DNA of 64,000 nt from Streptomyces sp. NBC_01471 (GTDB lineage Bacteria > Actinomycetota > Actinomycetes > Streptomycetales > Streptomycetaceae): positions 124,001 to 188,000 of the forward strand of contig NZ_CP109450.1 of NCBI RefSeq assembly GCF_041438865.1. Direction: 5' to 3'. The stretch's first letter is position 1; the number at the start of each line of letters is the position of its first letter. The notes under the pieces are model-generated. The model ran no database searches. It saw only the letters and a list, made by a program, of their open reading frames with translations, and was not told the origin of the DNA. Positions 16,389 through 25,500 of this stretch are shown piece by piece. Made by a program: the position numbers and the translations under genes.

Positions 16389-17288
16389 ATGAACGCACCC
16401 GGCCCACTTGGCACCTTCCTCCAAGCCCGACGGGCGCGGCTACGGCCCGAGGACGTCGGCCTGCGCGACCTGGGGCCCCGCAGGCGGGTGGCCGGCCTCC
16501 GGCGCGAGGAACTGGCGCAGTTGGCGGGCGTCAGCGTCTCGTACTACGCCCGGCTGGAACAGGGCCAGTCCCGAGGGGCCTCGGCCGAGGTGCTCGACGC
16601 GATCGCCCGCGCTCTCCTGCTCGACCACCACGAACGCGAGCACCTCGACCGGCTCGCCGAAGCCGGCCGCCACGCACGCAGGCCACGCCGCCCCCGGCCG
16701 GAGACCCTCACCGAGGAAACCCGCGACCTCCTGCGCGCCGTGGACGGTGTCCCGGCGATGGTGCTCGGCCGCCGTACGGATGTGCTGGCCTGGAACGTCC
16801 TCGGGCACGCCCTGCTGGCCGGTCACCTGGGCCTCCTTGACCCGGATGACCCGGTACGGCGTCCGAACATGAGCCGGATGCTGTTCCTGGACCCGCACGG
16901 TCAGGAGCTGTACGCGGACTGGAGGCGCAAGGCGCGTGCGGTGGTCGGCAACCTGCGCATCGCCGTCAGCAGGCATCCGGAGGACCCGCTGCTCGCGGCG
17001 CTCATCGGCGAGCTGACGATGAAGAGCCCGGAGTTCGTCGCACTGTGGGCGGACCACCGGGTGGCGCCGTGCGACGCCGCGTCCTACGAACTGCACCATC
17101 CCGTCGTCGGCATGGTGACGGTGACCCAGCAGACGCTGTCGATCGCCCGCGCATCGGAACAGGTGCTCATCGTGTGCACAACCTCCGCCGGCTCCTCTTC
17201 CGAAGAGGCCCTCGCACTCCTCCGCCAGGTAAGCAGCAGCGGGCGCCGCACGCGGGCAGTCCCGAGTGAGGAAGGGACACGGCAGTGA
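16389..17288 (+). CDS. MmyB-like XRE-family transcriptional regulator
   Basis: A 299-aa regulator with an N-terminal Cro/C1-type helix-turn-helix (residues about 20-80: RVAGLRREELAQLAGVSVSYYARLEQG) and a C-terminal MmyB ligand-binding domain with PAS-like character (from about residue 105: LLRAVDGVPAMVLGRRTDVLAWN). This architecture is very common in Streptomyces, usually next to and divergent from the enzyme genes it controls; here these are the MBL-fold and esterase genes. The ATG at 16389 is chosen because the family starts just before LGTFLQARRARL. Confidence 0.9.
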   Translation: MNAPGPLGTFLQARRARLRPEDVGLRDLGPRRRVAGLRREELAQLAGVSVSYYARLEQGQSRGASAEVLDAIARALLLDHHEREHLDRLAEAGRHARRPRRPRPETLTEETRDLLRAVDGVPAMVLGRRTDVLAWNVLGHALLAGHLGLLDPDDPVRRPNMSRMLFLDPHGQELYADWRRKARAVVGNLRIAVSRHPEDPLLAALIGELTMKSPEFVALWADHRVAPCDAASYELHHPVVGMVTVTQQTLSIARASEQVLIVCTTSAGSSSEEALALLRQVSSSGRRTRAVPSEEGTRQ

Positions 17289-17526
17289 GACAGAACACTT
17301 CGGTCAAGCCGTGAGACAGCCGGCAATCCCCATGTCACGCGAGTGCGGCAGGGCGTGGACGGCGAGACCCTGTGACAACCCAGTAGCTCACCACACGTCG
17401 CTCCGTGGCTCCGTGGCTCCGTGCGCGCGAAGAAGGCTGGTTTCCGCGCGATGCACTACCCACTCCCCATAAGAGCCTGCGCGTCACAGCGTCCCTGGCG
17501 CTTGCCTCCCGCTGTCGGCGGTTTCC

Positions 17527-18816
17527 CTATGCCTGACGGGCCGCGCCGGGGTTATGGATCTCCAGCCGCTCCAGGCGCTGTTGGAGCAGTTGGAGCGCTC
17601 CACGCTGGCGTCCGGGGACCCGGCGGCGCAGCCCGACCAGATCCGGGGCGAGAGTACGAACCCGTGCGGGGTCCGGTATCTGCCCCCACTCATGGTGCGC
17701 ACGGTCCACCGCGGCCTCGACCTCGGCGTCGTCCTCGGCCTGGCCGCTCTGCAGGCGCGCGCCCGCGGCCATCAGCCACAGTTCGCAGCTGCGCCCCGCG
17801 TCTCCGGCCAGATGGGCGAGGTCGGCCCGCACCTCGAGCCAGTGCAGGGCCTGCGCCGAACCCGGCCCGTAGGCGCGCAGCGCCTCGCTCTCCCAGGCAG
17901 CGGCCGCGGCGGCGGCCTCGGTATGGCGTCCGGCACGCGCAGCCGAGAGGATCGCGGGGTGCGGATCGGGGGCAGGCTCCGGCGCGGAGGCCTGGACCAC
18001 GGCTGCGGAAGCGGCGGGAACCGAGACCGACGCGGCACCGGGGACAGGCGCACGGCCGGCCTGCAGCGGGACGGGAGCGGTGTTCTGGCCGGCCTGCAGC
18101 GGGAGGGTTGCGGTGTTCCGGCCGGCCTGCGGCGGGACGGGGGCCCGATCGTGCTGCGGCACGAGGCCGGGCACCGTGGCCGTCGGAACGCCCTCGCCCG
18201 CACCGAACAGCAGGGCGCCATCGGATCCGCCCTGCGCCGCGGCCAGTTCGTGGAGCTGGCCCATCGGCGGTCTCGCTCCGGTGCGCCAGATCTCCGCCAT
18301 GGCCTTCAGATAGCTGGGCCCGAGCACCGTGCGGCGTCCGGGGGGCGGTGCGACCCGCCCGTACAGCCGTACTCCCGGCCCGAGGCCGAAGTCTCCGTGC
18401 GCGAGCTGCTCCCAGGTCTCGGAGTCGGCCACCAGGTCGACGACCACGGTCGTCGTGCCGGGCGGCCGTACGGCGAGTTCGGTCGTGAGCCAGTGCCACG
18501 GCAGTCCGCTGTAGCGCACGGTGGACGCCGTGGTGCGGGCGAGGGCGAGGTGCACCTGCCGCTGTCTGCGGTCGAGTTGCAGCTGGCCCGCCATGTACAG
18601 ATGGAGCGGCCCGGGAGCGGCCGCGACGGCACGCAGCCGTGTCAGGACCGTCTGCGGATCCATGGGGTCCGCGAGTTCGACAACGGTCGCGACCGCGGTG
18701 CCGGTGAGTGCGCTCGGGGGCACCGCCGCGAGCGTCGCCAGCACGGAGGTCGCGTCGGTCAGCCGGCCCTTGCCCTCCGGAGCGGCCGCGAGCAGCAGCG
18801 CGGTGCCCGGTGTCAT
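17527..18816 (-). CDS. Conserved hypothetical protein with Gln/Ala/Gly repeats
   Basis: A 429-aa protein I do not recognise by function. The N-terminal half (residues 1-190) looks like an alpha/beta domain (ALLLAAAPEGKG, ATVVELADPMD, TTVVVDLVADS). A middle segment (about 215-265) repeats a unit like PLQAGRNTA three times. The C-terminal part (about 285-429) is helical and resembles TPR-type packing (AARAGRHTEAAAAAAAWE). ATG 18816 is preferred over GTG 18834 because GGGGA lies directly upstream. It stands alone; the organisation is seen in Streptomyces proteins of unknown role. Confidence 0.7.
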   Translation of the reverse strand: MTPGTALLLAAAPEGKGRLTDATSVLATLAAVPPSALTGTAVATVVELADPMDPQTVLTRLRAVAAAPGPLHLYMAGQLQLDRRQRQVHLALARTTASTVRYSGLPWHWLTTELAVRPPGTTTVVVDLVADSETWEQLAHGDFGLGPGVRLYGRVAPPPGRRTVLGPSYLKAMAEIWRTGARPPMGQLHELAAAQGGSDGALLFGAGEGVPTATVPGLVPQHDRAPVPPQAGRNTATLPLQAGQNTAPVPLQAGRAPVPGAASVSVPAASAAVVQASAPEPAPDPHPAILSAARAGRHTEAAAAAAAWESEALRAYGPGSAQALHWLEVRADLAHLAGDAGRSCELWLMAAGARLQSGQAEDDAEVEAAVDRAHHEWGQIPDPARVRTLAPDLVGLRRRVPGRQRGALQLLQQRLERLEIHNPGAARQA

Positions 18817-19124
18817 ATCGTCCCCATTGATCACACCCAGAACCGTATCCGGTAGGAGGTGTGATCAGTACCGCAGCCGGTGACTTGGATACGGCTGCGG
18901 TCCTAAGGGCCCTCGGAACGGCCGCACTTCACCGTGTCCGCCACCGACTCACCGTGCTTCACCGTGTCCGCCCCCGGGCAGCGGAACGCGCACAGTCGCG
19001 AGCGAGGGGCGCCACCTCTCCTCCATCTCTGCGCCCCCTGCGCAGCTGCCTGAGCCGGCCAGGAGGCGGAACCCGTCTGAGGGGCCGCGCCGTTGGCCGG
19101 GCAGTGCGCCTCAGGCGGGGCGGA
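18817..19124. other. 308-bp intergenic region with repeats
   Basis: No gene seen. It holds an inverted repeat ACCGCAGCCG/CGGCTGCGGT (18870-18879, 18892-18901), possibly the terminator of the Clp-N gene that ends at 19125, and a direct repeat CTTCACCGTGTCCGCC (18927-18942 and 18957-18972) with 30-bp spacing. Confidence 0.55.
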
Positions 19125-19877
19125 TCACTTCTGCCCCCGGCCGGCCGTGATGGCCGCCAGTACCTGTACGACGTGGGACTCGGTGGCCGCCTTGGCGATA
19201 CCGAGGCCGGACAGCGCCCCCGCACCGTCCTCGAACTCCAGCAACGCCAACAGGATGTGTTCGGTTCCGATGTAGTTGTGGCCGAGCCGCAGGGCCTCCC
19301 GGAAGGTCAGTTCCAGCACCTTGCGTGCGGCGGCGTCGTACGGGATCAGCTCCGGCGCCGTCTCGGACTCGGACTCGGACTCGGACGGCAGGGTGGCGGT
19401 GGCCGCCTCGCGTACGGCGTCCAGTTGGGCGCCCTGCGAGATCAGCGCCTGCGCCGCGAGTGCGTCGGGCTCGGCCAGGAGCCCGAGCGTCAGGTGCCCG
19501 ACTCCGATCTCGGCACTGCCCGCCGCGCGGGCTTCGTCCTGCGCCGCCGTCACGACGCTCTTCGCGCGCGGCGTGAAGCGGTCGAACCCCTGGCTGGGGT
19601 CGAGAGTCAGGGCTTCGCCGGAGCCCTTGGGGACGAAGCGCTTCTGCGCTGCCTGCCGGGTCACGCCCATGCTCTTGCCGATGTCGGTCCAGGATGCGCC
19701 CGACCGCCGCGCCTGGTCCACGAAGTGGCCGATCAGATGGTCGGCCACCTCGCCCAGGTGGTCGGCGGCGATGACCGCGTCGGTCAACTGTTCCAGAGAG
19801 TCGGAGTGGACTTTTTTGATGGCTTCGATCAGGTCGTCTAGCCGGACCGGATGAGCCGCCGGGACTGGATTCACCAT
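19125..19877 (-). CDS. HTH protein with two Clp-N repeats
   Basis: A 250-aa protein. The N-terminal part carries a helix-turn-helix (about residues 55-75: SWTDIGKSMGVTRQAAQKRF). It is followed by two Clp_N repeats, one after FTPRAKSVVTAAQDEAR (about 95-150) and one from DAAARKVLELTFREAL (about 180-245, with HNYIGTEHILLALL). Clp-N repeats normally bind substrates or adaptors on ClpA/ClpC chaperones; here no AAA+ domain follows. A DNA-binding regulator that senses protein damage through the Clp-N part is a reasonable guess. The start codon (19877) lies inside a perfect 20-bp dyad, suggesting autorepression. Confidence 0.82.
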   Translation of the reverse strand: MVNPVPAAHPVRLDDLIEAIKKVHSDSLEQLTDAVIAADHLGEVADHLIGHFVDQARRSGASWTDIGKSMGVTRQAAQKRFVPKGSGEALTLDPSQGFDRFTPRAKSVVTAAQDEARAAGSAEIGVGHLTLGLLAEPDALAAQALISQGAQLDAVREAATATLPSESESESETAPELIPYDAAARKVLELTFREALRLGHNYIGTEHILLALLEFEDGAGALSGLGIAKAATESHVVQVLAAITAGRGQK

Positions 19878-19878
19878 G

Positions 19879-19926
19879 TGACAACCCATGGTTGACAGCA
19901 GAGTCACTGTCAACCATGGGTTGTCA
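19879..19926. promoter_or_regulatory. Perfect 20-bp dyad at start of the HTH/Clp-N gene
   Basis: Arms 19879-19898 and 19907-19926 are exact reverse complements with 8 bp between. Each arm is itself nearly palindromic, built from GTTGACA/TGACAACC half-sites around CATGG. It abuts the ATG of the HTH/Clp-N gene and overlaps the last codon of the upstream DUF6397 gene. Best read as an operator, probably autoregulatory. As RNA it would also hide the ribosome site. Confidence 0.6.
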
Positions 19927-20871
19927 GCCTGCGGAGTGGCCGCCGGCCCTTCCCGATGCCCCTGCGGAGTCCCCACCAGGCTCCCGGAGCCGCCACTTCG
20001 CCAGCAACGCCCTCGCCCGGCCACCGCCTTCCGGCCGGGCCACCACGACGGCGGCCGGGCGGACGGCGTCACCCGGCCGCGGGGCACCCACGCCCGCGCG
20101 GGCCTCTTCCAGGGCCAGAATCAGACTCGTCCTGCACCAGAGGATCTCGTCGGGGTCGTCCGGCGACAGCAGCCTCTCGGCCGCCTCCCGCGCCGCCGGG
20201 GAGTCCGGCCGTACAGCCACTGGTTCCGGCCGGAGCCTGTTCAGATACGCGCGCTCGTACGGATCGTCGACCACTTCTGCGAGCTGCACCGGATCGAGCG
20301 CACCCGCCAGCACGGCAGCCCGGGCCCAGGCGCCTTCCGCCCGCCGCAGCAAGAGCGCCTGCCGGCGGCCCCGCCAGTTCCGTGCGCGCCAGTCCTCCCC
20401 CGCCGCCAGCCTGCCGCGCAGTGCCTCCGGGGCCCGGCCCGTGAGCAGCGCGGGCTGATCCGACGCGAACTCCTCGACCTCTGCGGCGAGATACATCCAG
20501 ACGACAGCCCGGTAGCGGTTCAGATGGAACGAGACGGGCGTGAAGCAGCCGGCGCGCGCCAGCCTGGTGAACCGGGCCGGACTGATGCCGACGAGCTCGG
20601 CCGCCGCGGCCGTCCCCACCGTCATCACGCGACCCCGCAGCGTGTCCGGAAAACCCTCCATCGCCCTGAGCCGGTCGACCTCCTCCATGGCGATCCGGCG
20701 ACGCGCACCAACCCCGTCCGTCGTGACTCCGATATGGCCGAGCTGGACGGCCAGCTCGAACTCGCCTCGCTTCAGGCCCAGTTCCCGCGCGGCCCGGCCG
20801 GGAGCCAGCGCCTTTCCGGCACTCCCGGCCGCGGTCGTCGTGTTGCCGCGGTCCGCTTCGGTTACAGCCAT
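19924..20871 (-). CDS. DUF6397-family protein
   Basis: A 315-aa actinomycete protein. The first 75 residues resemble a DNA-binding winged or MerR-like helix pair (AARELGLKRGEFELAVQLG, then ARRRIAMEEVDRLRA). A second similar segment follows (AAAAELVGISPARFTRLARAGCF). The C-terminal part is Arg/Ala/Glu-rich. A regulatory role is plausible but not shown. ATG 20871 follows GGGAGG. Its stop codon lies in the dyad of the next gene. The promoter area contains TACTCT and AGAGTA half-sites 8 bp apart (20897-20916). Confidence 0.8.
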   Translation of the reverse strand: MAVTEADRGNTTTAAGSAGKALAPGRAARELGLKRGEFELAVQLGHIGVTTDGVGARRRIAMEEVDRLRAMEGFPDTLRGRVMTVGTAAAAELVGISPARFTRLARAGCFTPVSFHLNRYRAVVWMYLAAEVEEFASDQPALLTGRAPEALRGRLAAGEDWRARNWRGRRQALLLRRAEGAWARAAVLAGALDPVQLAEVVDDPYERAYLNRLRPEPVAVRPDSPAAREAAERLLSPDDPDEILWCRTSLILALEEARAGVGAPRPGDAVRPAAVVVARPEGGGRARALLAKWRLREPGGDSAGASGRAGGHSAG

Positions 20872-20992
20872 GATACCCTCCCCCGTGAGGAACGAATACT
20901 CTCTGTAATCAGAGTAGCCGGGGGAGCCCCACCGCCCGGCCGGCCTGTGGAAAACTCCGTGAGCAGGACGGACTGCGCAGGTCAGCGCCGTG

Positions 20993-21406
20993 TCACCAGG
21001 TTGCGGACGAAGCGTCGTCGGGCTGCCTGTCGGCGACCGCGAGGTGCTCGCCGACCCGGTTGACGAGCAGAGTCATCTCGTACGCGATCTGCCCGATATC
21101 GGCTTCGGCCGTGCTCAGGACGGCGAGACAGCTGCCCTCGCCCGCCGCGGTGACGAAGAGGATCCCCTCGTCGAACTCGACCATCGTCTGGCGGACCCCA
21201 CCCGCGCGGAAATGCCGTCCCGACCCTTTGGCCAGGCTGTGCAGACCGGAGGCAACCGCGGCCAGATGCTCCGCGTCCTCCCTCGCCAGATCCTTGCTCA
21301 CCCCGGTGACCAGTCCGTCGTTGGACAGCACCAGCGCGTACCGGACGTGCTCGACCCGGTTCGCCAGGTCGTCCAGCAGCCAGTCGAGTCCCTTGCTCAG
21401 CGCCAT
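20993..21406 (-). CDS. Roadblock/LC7-domain protein (CvnB-like)
   Basis: A 137-aa single roadblock domain (residues about 5-105: LDWLLDDLANRVEHVRYALVLSNDG). In Streptomyces conservons such proteins (CvnB) work with a histidine-kinase-like CvnA, CvnC and a small GTPase CvnD. None of those partners is adjacent, so this is a stand-alone copy. ATG 21406 is chosen because GGGAGGGG lies just upstream and the domain begins at once. Likely cytoplasmic, perhaps modulating a distant GTPase. Confidence 0.85.
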   Translation of the reverse strand: MALSKGLDWLLDDLANRVEHVRYALVLSNDGLVTGVSKDLAREDAEHLAAVASGLHSLAKGSGRHFRAGGVRQTMVEFDEGILFVTAAGEGSCLAVLSTAEADIGQIAYEMTLLVNRVGEHLAVADRQPDDASSATW

Positions 21407-21549
21407 GACCCGCCCCTCCCCCTTGATTTCGTCTCCCCGGTCCCCCGCGAACTCCGGCCAGCCTTCACCACAGCCGCGCTCCGGGCAAGGAGACGCGTGC
21501 GGGGCGCGTTCGGTTCGCGACGCGGCCGCCAACGGCCGATGATGCTGTC

Positions 21550-21978
21550 ATGGCACAGCAGATGACCGAGGAACAGTGGCGGGCCTTCGTCTCGCACTCC
21601 ACCCGCACCGGCAAGCTCTCGACCGTACGCGCCGACGGGAGCCCGCACATCGCCCCGATCTGGTTCGTCCTGGACGGGCAGGACCTGGTGTTCAACACGG
21701 GCAAGGGGACCGTCAAGGGCCGCAATCTGGCCCGCGACGGACGCGTGGCCCTGTGCGTGGACGACGACCGGCCGCCGTTCTCGTTCGTCGTGCTCCAGGG
21801 GCACGCGACGCTGAGTGAGGATCTGTCCGAAGTGGGGCACTGGGCCGGCCTGATCGGAGCCCGGTACATGGGTGAGGAACGCGCGGCGGAATTCGCCGAA
21901 CGCAACGGCGTACCGGGCGAACTCCTCGTCCGGGTGCGCATCGAGAAGGTGCTCGCCCAGGCCGCGGTGGCGGATTAG
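21550..21978 (+). CDS. PPOX-class F420/FMN-dependent oxidoreductase
   Basis: A 142-aa split-barrel flavin-fold protein of the PPOX family (KLSTVRADGSPHIAPIWFVLDG, then FNTGKGTVKGRNLARDGRVAL). Such small actinobacterial members commonly use coenzyme F420 or FMN to reduce unsaturated substrates; the substrate is unknown. It is divergent from the roadblock gene (143-bp gap). No strong ribosome site before the ATG, but the family starts here. Confidence 0.88.
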   Translation: MAQQMTEEQWRAFVSHSTRTGKLSTVRADGSPHIAPIWFVLDGQDLVFNTGKGTVKGRNLARDGRVALCVDDDRPPFSFVVLQGHATLSEDLSEVGHWAGLIGARYMGEERAAEFAERNGVPGELLVRVRIEKVLAQAAVAD

Positions 21979-22077
21979 CACCGGCACCGACCAGTACGTG
22001 CGGTGAGAGAAATCCGTGCGGTGATCAGCACGCCGGACGGGGAACTCATGTGTGGTCGAGCGGCATGGCGTGGTGGA

Positions 22078-22374
22078 TCAGTACGCGCTCGGCCCGCGCA
22101 CGAGCGCCCGCCACCATGCGAACCCGGTGGCCAACCGTCCGGACGATTCCTGCCGCACGCCTTCAATATCGCTCAGGACCCGCTCCTTCAGCCCCGCGGG
22201 AACACCGGTCCGCAGCGCCATACCGAGTCTCGCCGTGGTCTCGGCGAACTCGTCCGCCTCCTGCGAGCACGCGGGGCACTCGGCGCAGTGCGCCAAGAAC
22301 CTGACCCGCTCGTCATCGCCGAGTGCATGGAGCGCATAAGCACCGATCGCCGTATGCGCGTCATCGACCGACAC
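22078..22374 (-). pseudogene. Truncated RskA-like zinc anti-sigma factor
   Basis: A 98-aa product matching only the N-terminal part of RskA-type anti-sigma factors: GAYALHALGDDERVRF, then the zinc motif H-x3-C-x2-C (residues 29-36), then LKERVLSDIEG. Full members continue with a membrane helix and an extracytoplasmic domain to about 230-250 aa. Here the reading ends after WWRALVRGPSAY with neither. The partner sigma-K gene is also missing. Start GTG 22374 is supported by GGGAGG. It could still fold as a soluble anti-sigma domain. Loss of the 3' end is the likely history. Confidence 0.65.
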
Positions 22375-22547
22375 CGCACCTCCCAGTCTTGTGGACCGGC
22401 GGGAAGGCCGGCATCCATTCACCCGCTATTCGGTGGTGGGAGTGCCGGGGATTGGTCACGGACGCCGCAGGTGAGCCGAATGCCGCAGCGATCACCCGGG
22501 TGGCGCCCGGACCAATCCGGAGGCCGGCCGGTTCCGAAGAAGAGACC

Positions 22548-24161
22548 GTGACGAAAACTCCCAGCACATGGATCCGTATGCCGCTGGCGGCGCTGTGCGG
22601 GCTGCTCGCAGGCTATGCGGCTCTCGCCGTCGCCGAACTGGTCTCGGCGGCCGTCCGCCCGGAATCAGGGCCGGTCGTGGCAGTGGGCTCCGCCGCCATC
22701 GACCGCACGCCCCCAGCACTCAAGGACTGGGCGATCCGGCACTTCGGCACCAACGACAAGCTGGTGCTCCAGCTCGGCATCCTCGCCGTCCTCACCCTGC
22801 TGGCCGCCGCCCTCGGGGCAGTGGCCCTGCACCACCGGCGGGCCGGCGCGGCAGGTGTGCTGGTCTTCGGTGTGATCGGCAGCGTGGCGGCGACCAGCCG
22901 CCCCGACTCCACCGGTTTCTCCGACGCCCTGCCCTCGGTCGTCGGCGCGGTCGTGGCAGCGGGCCTGCTGTACTGGCTGATCGGCCGGCTCACCCCGGCA
23001 GCGGCCGCGGGCCCGGATCCCGCCGGATCCGCCGTCGACGAGGCGGAACCGGACGAGGAGCGGGGCTGGGACCGGCGTGGTTTCGTCATCGCCGCGACCG
23101 CCGCAGCCGCCGTCTCCACCGGCGCCGGAGCGCTGGGCAGGTCGCTCAACAACGCCAGCGGCGGCAACGCCGTGGCCTCCCGGAACGCGGTCACGCTGCC
23201 CAGGCCCGCCTCCCCCGCCGCGCCCGTGCCCAAGGGCGCCCAGCTGCGGATTCCGGGCGTCAGCCCCTTCATCACCCCCAACTCGGACTTCTACCGGGTC
23301 GACACCGCCCTGGTGGTGCCAAAGGTCAACGCCAACAGCTGGAAGCTGCGCATCCACGGAAAGGGGGTCGCCCGCCCCCTCACCGTCGATTTCACGGGTC
23401 TGCTGCACCGCGAACTGATCGAGCGCACCATCACTCTGACCTGTGTGTCGAACGAGGTCGGCGGGCCCTACGTCGGCACCGCCCGCTGGATCGGGGTGCG
23501 CCTGGCCGACCTGCTCAAGGAGGCTGGTGTGAAGCCGCCGTCCAAGGGCGGGCCCGCCGATCAGCTGGTGGCGCGCTCGGTGGACGGAATGACGATCGGG
23601 AGCCCCGTCGAGGACGTCATGGACGGCCGTGACGCGATGCTCGTGGTCGGCATGAACGGAAAGCCGCTGCCGTTCGAACACGGATTCCCGGTGCGGATGC
23701 TCGTCCCGGGCCTGTACGGATATGTGTCGGCCTGCAAGTGGATCGAGGACATCGAACTGACCACGTTCGATGACTACGACCCGTACTGGGTGAAGCGGGA
23801 CTGGTCCAAACTGGGGCCCATCAAGACCGAGTCGCGCATCGACACGCCCAAGCCGTTCGCCCGCCCGAAGAACGGGGAAACCGTGATGATCGCGGGGGTG
23901 GCATGGGCCCAGCACCGCGGTATCGAGCGGGTCGAGGTCCGTGTGGACGACGGCCCGTGGAACAGCGCACACCTCGCGTCGCAGGACACCACCGACACCT
24001 GGCGCCAGTGGTCGTTCCCCTGGAAGCCCACGGCGTCGGGCAGCCACACCCTGACCGTCCGGGCGACCGACCGCACCGGCACGACGCAGACGTCCAAACG
24101 CACCGACACGATCCCGGACGGTGCGAGCGGCTGGCACTCGGTCGTGGTCACGGCAGAGTGA
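22548..24161 (+). CDS. Membrane-anchored sulfite-oxidase-like molybdoenzyme
   Basis: A 537-aa protein. Four to five hydrophobic helices in residues 1-160 precede an Arg-containing stretch (WDRRGFVIAATAAAAV) that looks like a Tat-like signal. The oxidoreductase molybdopterin domain follows (about 245-440, with TLTCVSNEVGGPYVG carrying the Mo-binding Cys), then the dimerisation domain (to the end, VRVDDGPWNSAHLA). The fold is that of SoxC/YedY-like enzymes that oxidise sulfite or reduce S/N-oxides. The start is set at GTG 22548; Met at 22578 is possible. In relatives it sits beside a sigma-K/anti-sigma pair, of which only a fragment remains here. Confidence 0.88.
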   Translation: MTKTPSTWIRMPLAALCGLLAGYAALAVAELVSAAVRPESGPVVAVGSAAIDRTPPALKDWAIRHFGTNDKLVLQLGILAVLTLLAAALGAVALHHRRAGAAGVLVFGVIGSVAATSRPDSTGFSDALPSVVGAVVAAGLLYWLIGRLTPAAAAGPDPAGSAVDEAEPDEERGWDRRGFVIAATAAAAVSTGAGALGRSLNNASGGNAVASRNAVTLPRPASPAAPVPKGAQLRIPGVSPFITPNSDFYRVDTALVVPKVNANSWKLRIHGKGVARPLTVDFTGLLHRELIERTITLTCVSNEVGGPYVGTARWIGVRLADLLKEAGVKPPSKGGPADQLVARSVDGMTIGSPVEDVMDGRDAMLVVGMNGKPLPFEHGFPVRMLVPGLYGYVSACKWIEDIELTTFDDYDPYWVKRDWSKLGPIKTESRIDTPKPFARPKNGETVMIAGVAWAQHRGIERVEVRVDDGPWNSAHLASQDTTDTWRQWSFPWKPTASGSHTLTVRATDRTGTTQTSKRTDTIPDGASGWHSVVVTAE

Positions 24162-24233
24162 CGCCCCTCCCCCAGCACCGGCACCCGCCGGGTCGGCATA
24201 CTCGGCGGTACCCGTACTTCTCTGGAGTGACTG

Positions 24234-24725
24234 ATGGCATCAACACCCACGCCCGGCCGAGCCGTTGCGGACTTCTCCCTGCCCGGCGGCGTTCTCAGGG
24301 CCGACGTCTTCGAGCGGCGCGAATTCGTACTGAGCGAGCAGCGCGGGCATCCGCTGGTCCTCGCCTTCTATCCGGGCGACGACACCAGCGTCTGCACGAA
24401 GCAGCTCTGTTCGTACTCCAGCGGTCTTGAGACGTTCACGGACTGCGGCGCCGAGGTCTGGGCGATCAGCCCGCAGAGCGTGGACAGCCATGAGGAGTTC
24501 GCCCGGAAGTACGGCCTCCGGATGCCGCTGCTCGCCGACACCGACCGGTCCGTGGCACGGGCTCTCGGCATCGCGGCGCCGGGAATCGGCCTGCGCCGCG
24601 CCGTGTTCCTGATCGCCCCCGACGGGACGCTCCACTGGAAGCATGTGGCGCTGCTGGGCGCGACGTTCCAGTCGACGGAGACACTGGCCCGGCAGTTGGC
24701 CGGCCTCGACGCCTCCGGCGGCTGA
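24234..24725 (+). CDS. Peroxiredoxin (AhpC/TSA, BCP-like)
   Basis: A 163-aa thiol peroxidase that reduces peroxides. The peroxidatic Cys lies in FYPGDDTSVCTKQLCSYS (about residue 52), with a second Cys five residues later, the BCP-type atypical 2-Cys spacing. Thioredoxin fold with RRAVFLIAPDG. ATG follows CTGGAG. It may share a transcript with the molybdoenzyme 72 nt upstream. Convergent with the DUF4383 gene. Confidence 0.9.
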   Translation: MASTPTPGRAVADFSLPGGVLRADVFERREFVLSEQRGHPLVLAFYPGDDTSVCTKQLCSYSSGLETFTDCGAEVWAISPQSVDSHEEFARKYGLRMPLLADTDRSVARALGIAAPGIGLRRAVFLIAPDGTLHWKHVALLGATFQSTETLARQLAGLDASGG

Positions 24726-24743
24726 ACCGGGGCACGGGCGTGG

Positions 24744-25277
24744 TCAGCGCGCGGTGGCCTGCTGTGCGTGCCGCTCGTGCTTCTCGTGCCGGGCGCGCCA
24801 GTACGGGTTGTCGTGCGGCAGACCACCGGACACCCTGCCGTACATCCCGAACGTCATCAGGAGGATCCCGTACACGAAGCTGAACAGGACGTTCTGGATG
24901 TGGAACGCGAGGAAGTTGGAGCTCGTGCCGATCAGAGCGAGGTTGACGAACCCGCTGATGATGAAGAGCACGCCGATGACCATGTTGAGCATCGACGAGA
25001 TGTTCCCGCCGATGACGGCGCCCGCCATCAGGATCAGGCCGATCACGATCGACAGGACACTCAGGGCGCCGTTGGTGTTCAGCCCGGCGACCATGTCTCC
25101 GCCGGTGCTGAAGAAGCCGATTTTGTCGATCACACCGAGTATCCCGAACGCCAGCAGGATCAGGCCCATGAGACCGGCACCGAACCGGTAGACGCGGCTC
25201 AGTCTGTGGTCGACGGGCAGATGCTCGTCAAGGACGAAATGGGTTCGGGGGGCGCGCGCGGTATGGCTCGTAGCCAT
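24744..25277 (-). CDS. DUF4383-family membrane protein
   Basis: A 177-aa protein with four membrane helices (RFGAGLMGLILLAFGILGVI; LSVLSIVIGLILMAGAVIG; MLNMVIGVLFIISGFVNLAL; VLFSFVYGILLMTFGMYG) and charged ends, typical of DUF4383. Function unknown; such genes often belong to general-stress regulons. Start 25277 has GGAGGAGG upstream. A small palindrome GGTATTCGATACC (25371-25383) lies about 95 bp upstream, in the gap shared with the divergent methyltransferase gene. Confidence 0.85.
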   Translation of the reverse strand: MATSHTARAPRTHFVLDEHLPVDHRLSRVYRFGAGLMGLILLAFGILGVIDKIGFFSTGGDMVAGLNTNGALSVLSIVIGLILMAGAVIGGNISSMLNMVIGVLFIISGFVNLALIGTSSNFLAFHIQNVLFSFVYGILLMTFGMYGRVSGGLPHDNPYWRARHEKHERHAQQATAR

Positions 25278-25500
25278 CTCTGATCCTCCTCCGTTCCGGA
25301 GGCACCCCACCCCGGTCGGCCACCCAGGATTCACGCGGTGGGCCGATATGCCCCTTTTGCTGCTCTTTATGGTATTCGATACCGCGCGACATGGGGAGGG
25401 GAGCGGCCACAGACCCGGTACGCAGCGGTTCCGGACCCGGACGCGCACGGGCACCCGGCGCGGGGGCGTCCGGGGCGCCCGGCCGGGGGATCATCTCCTC

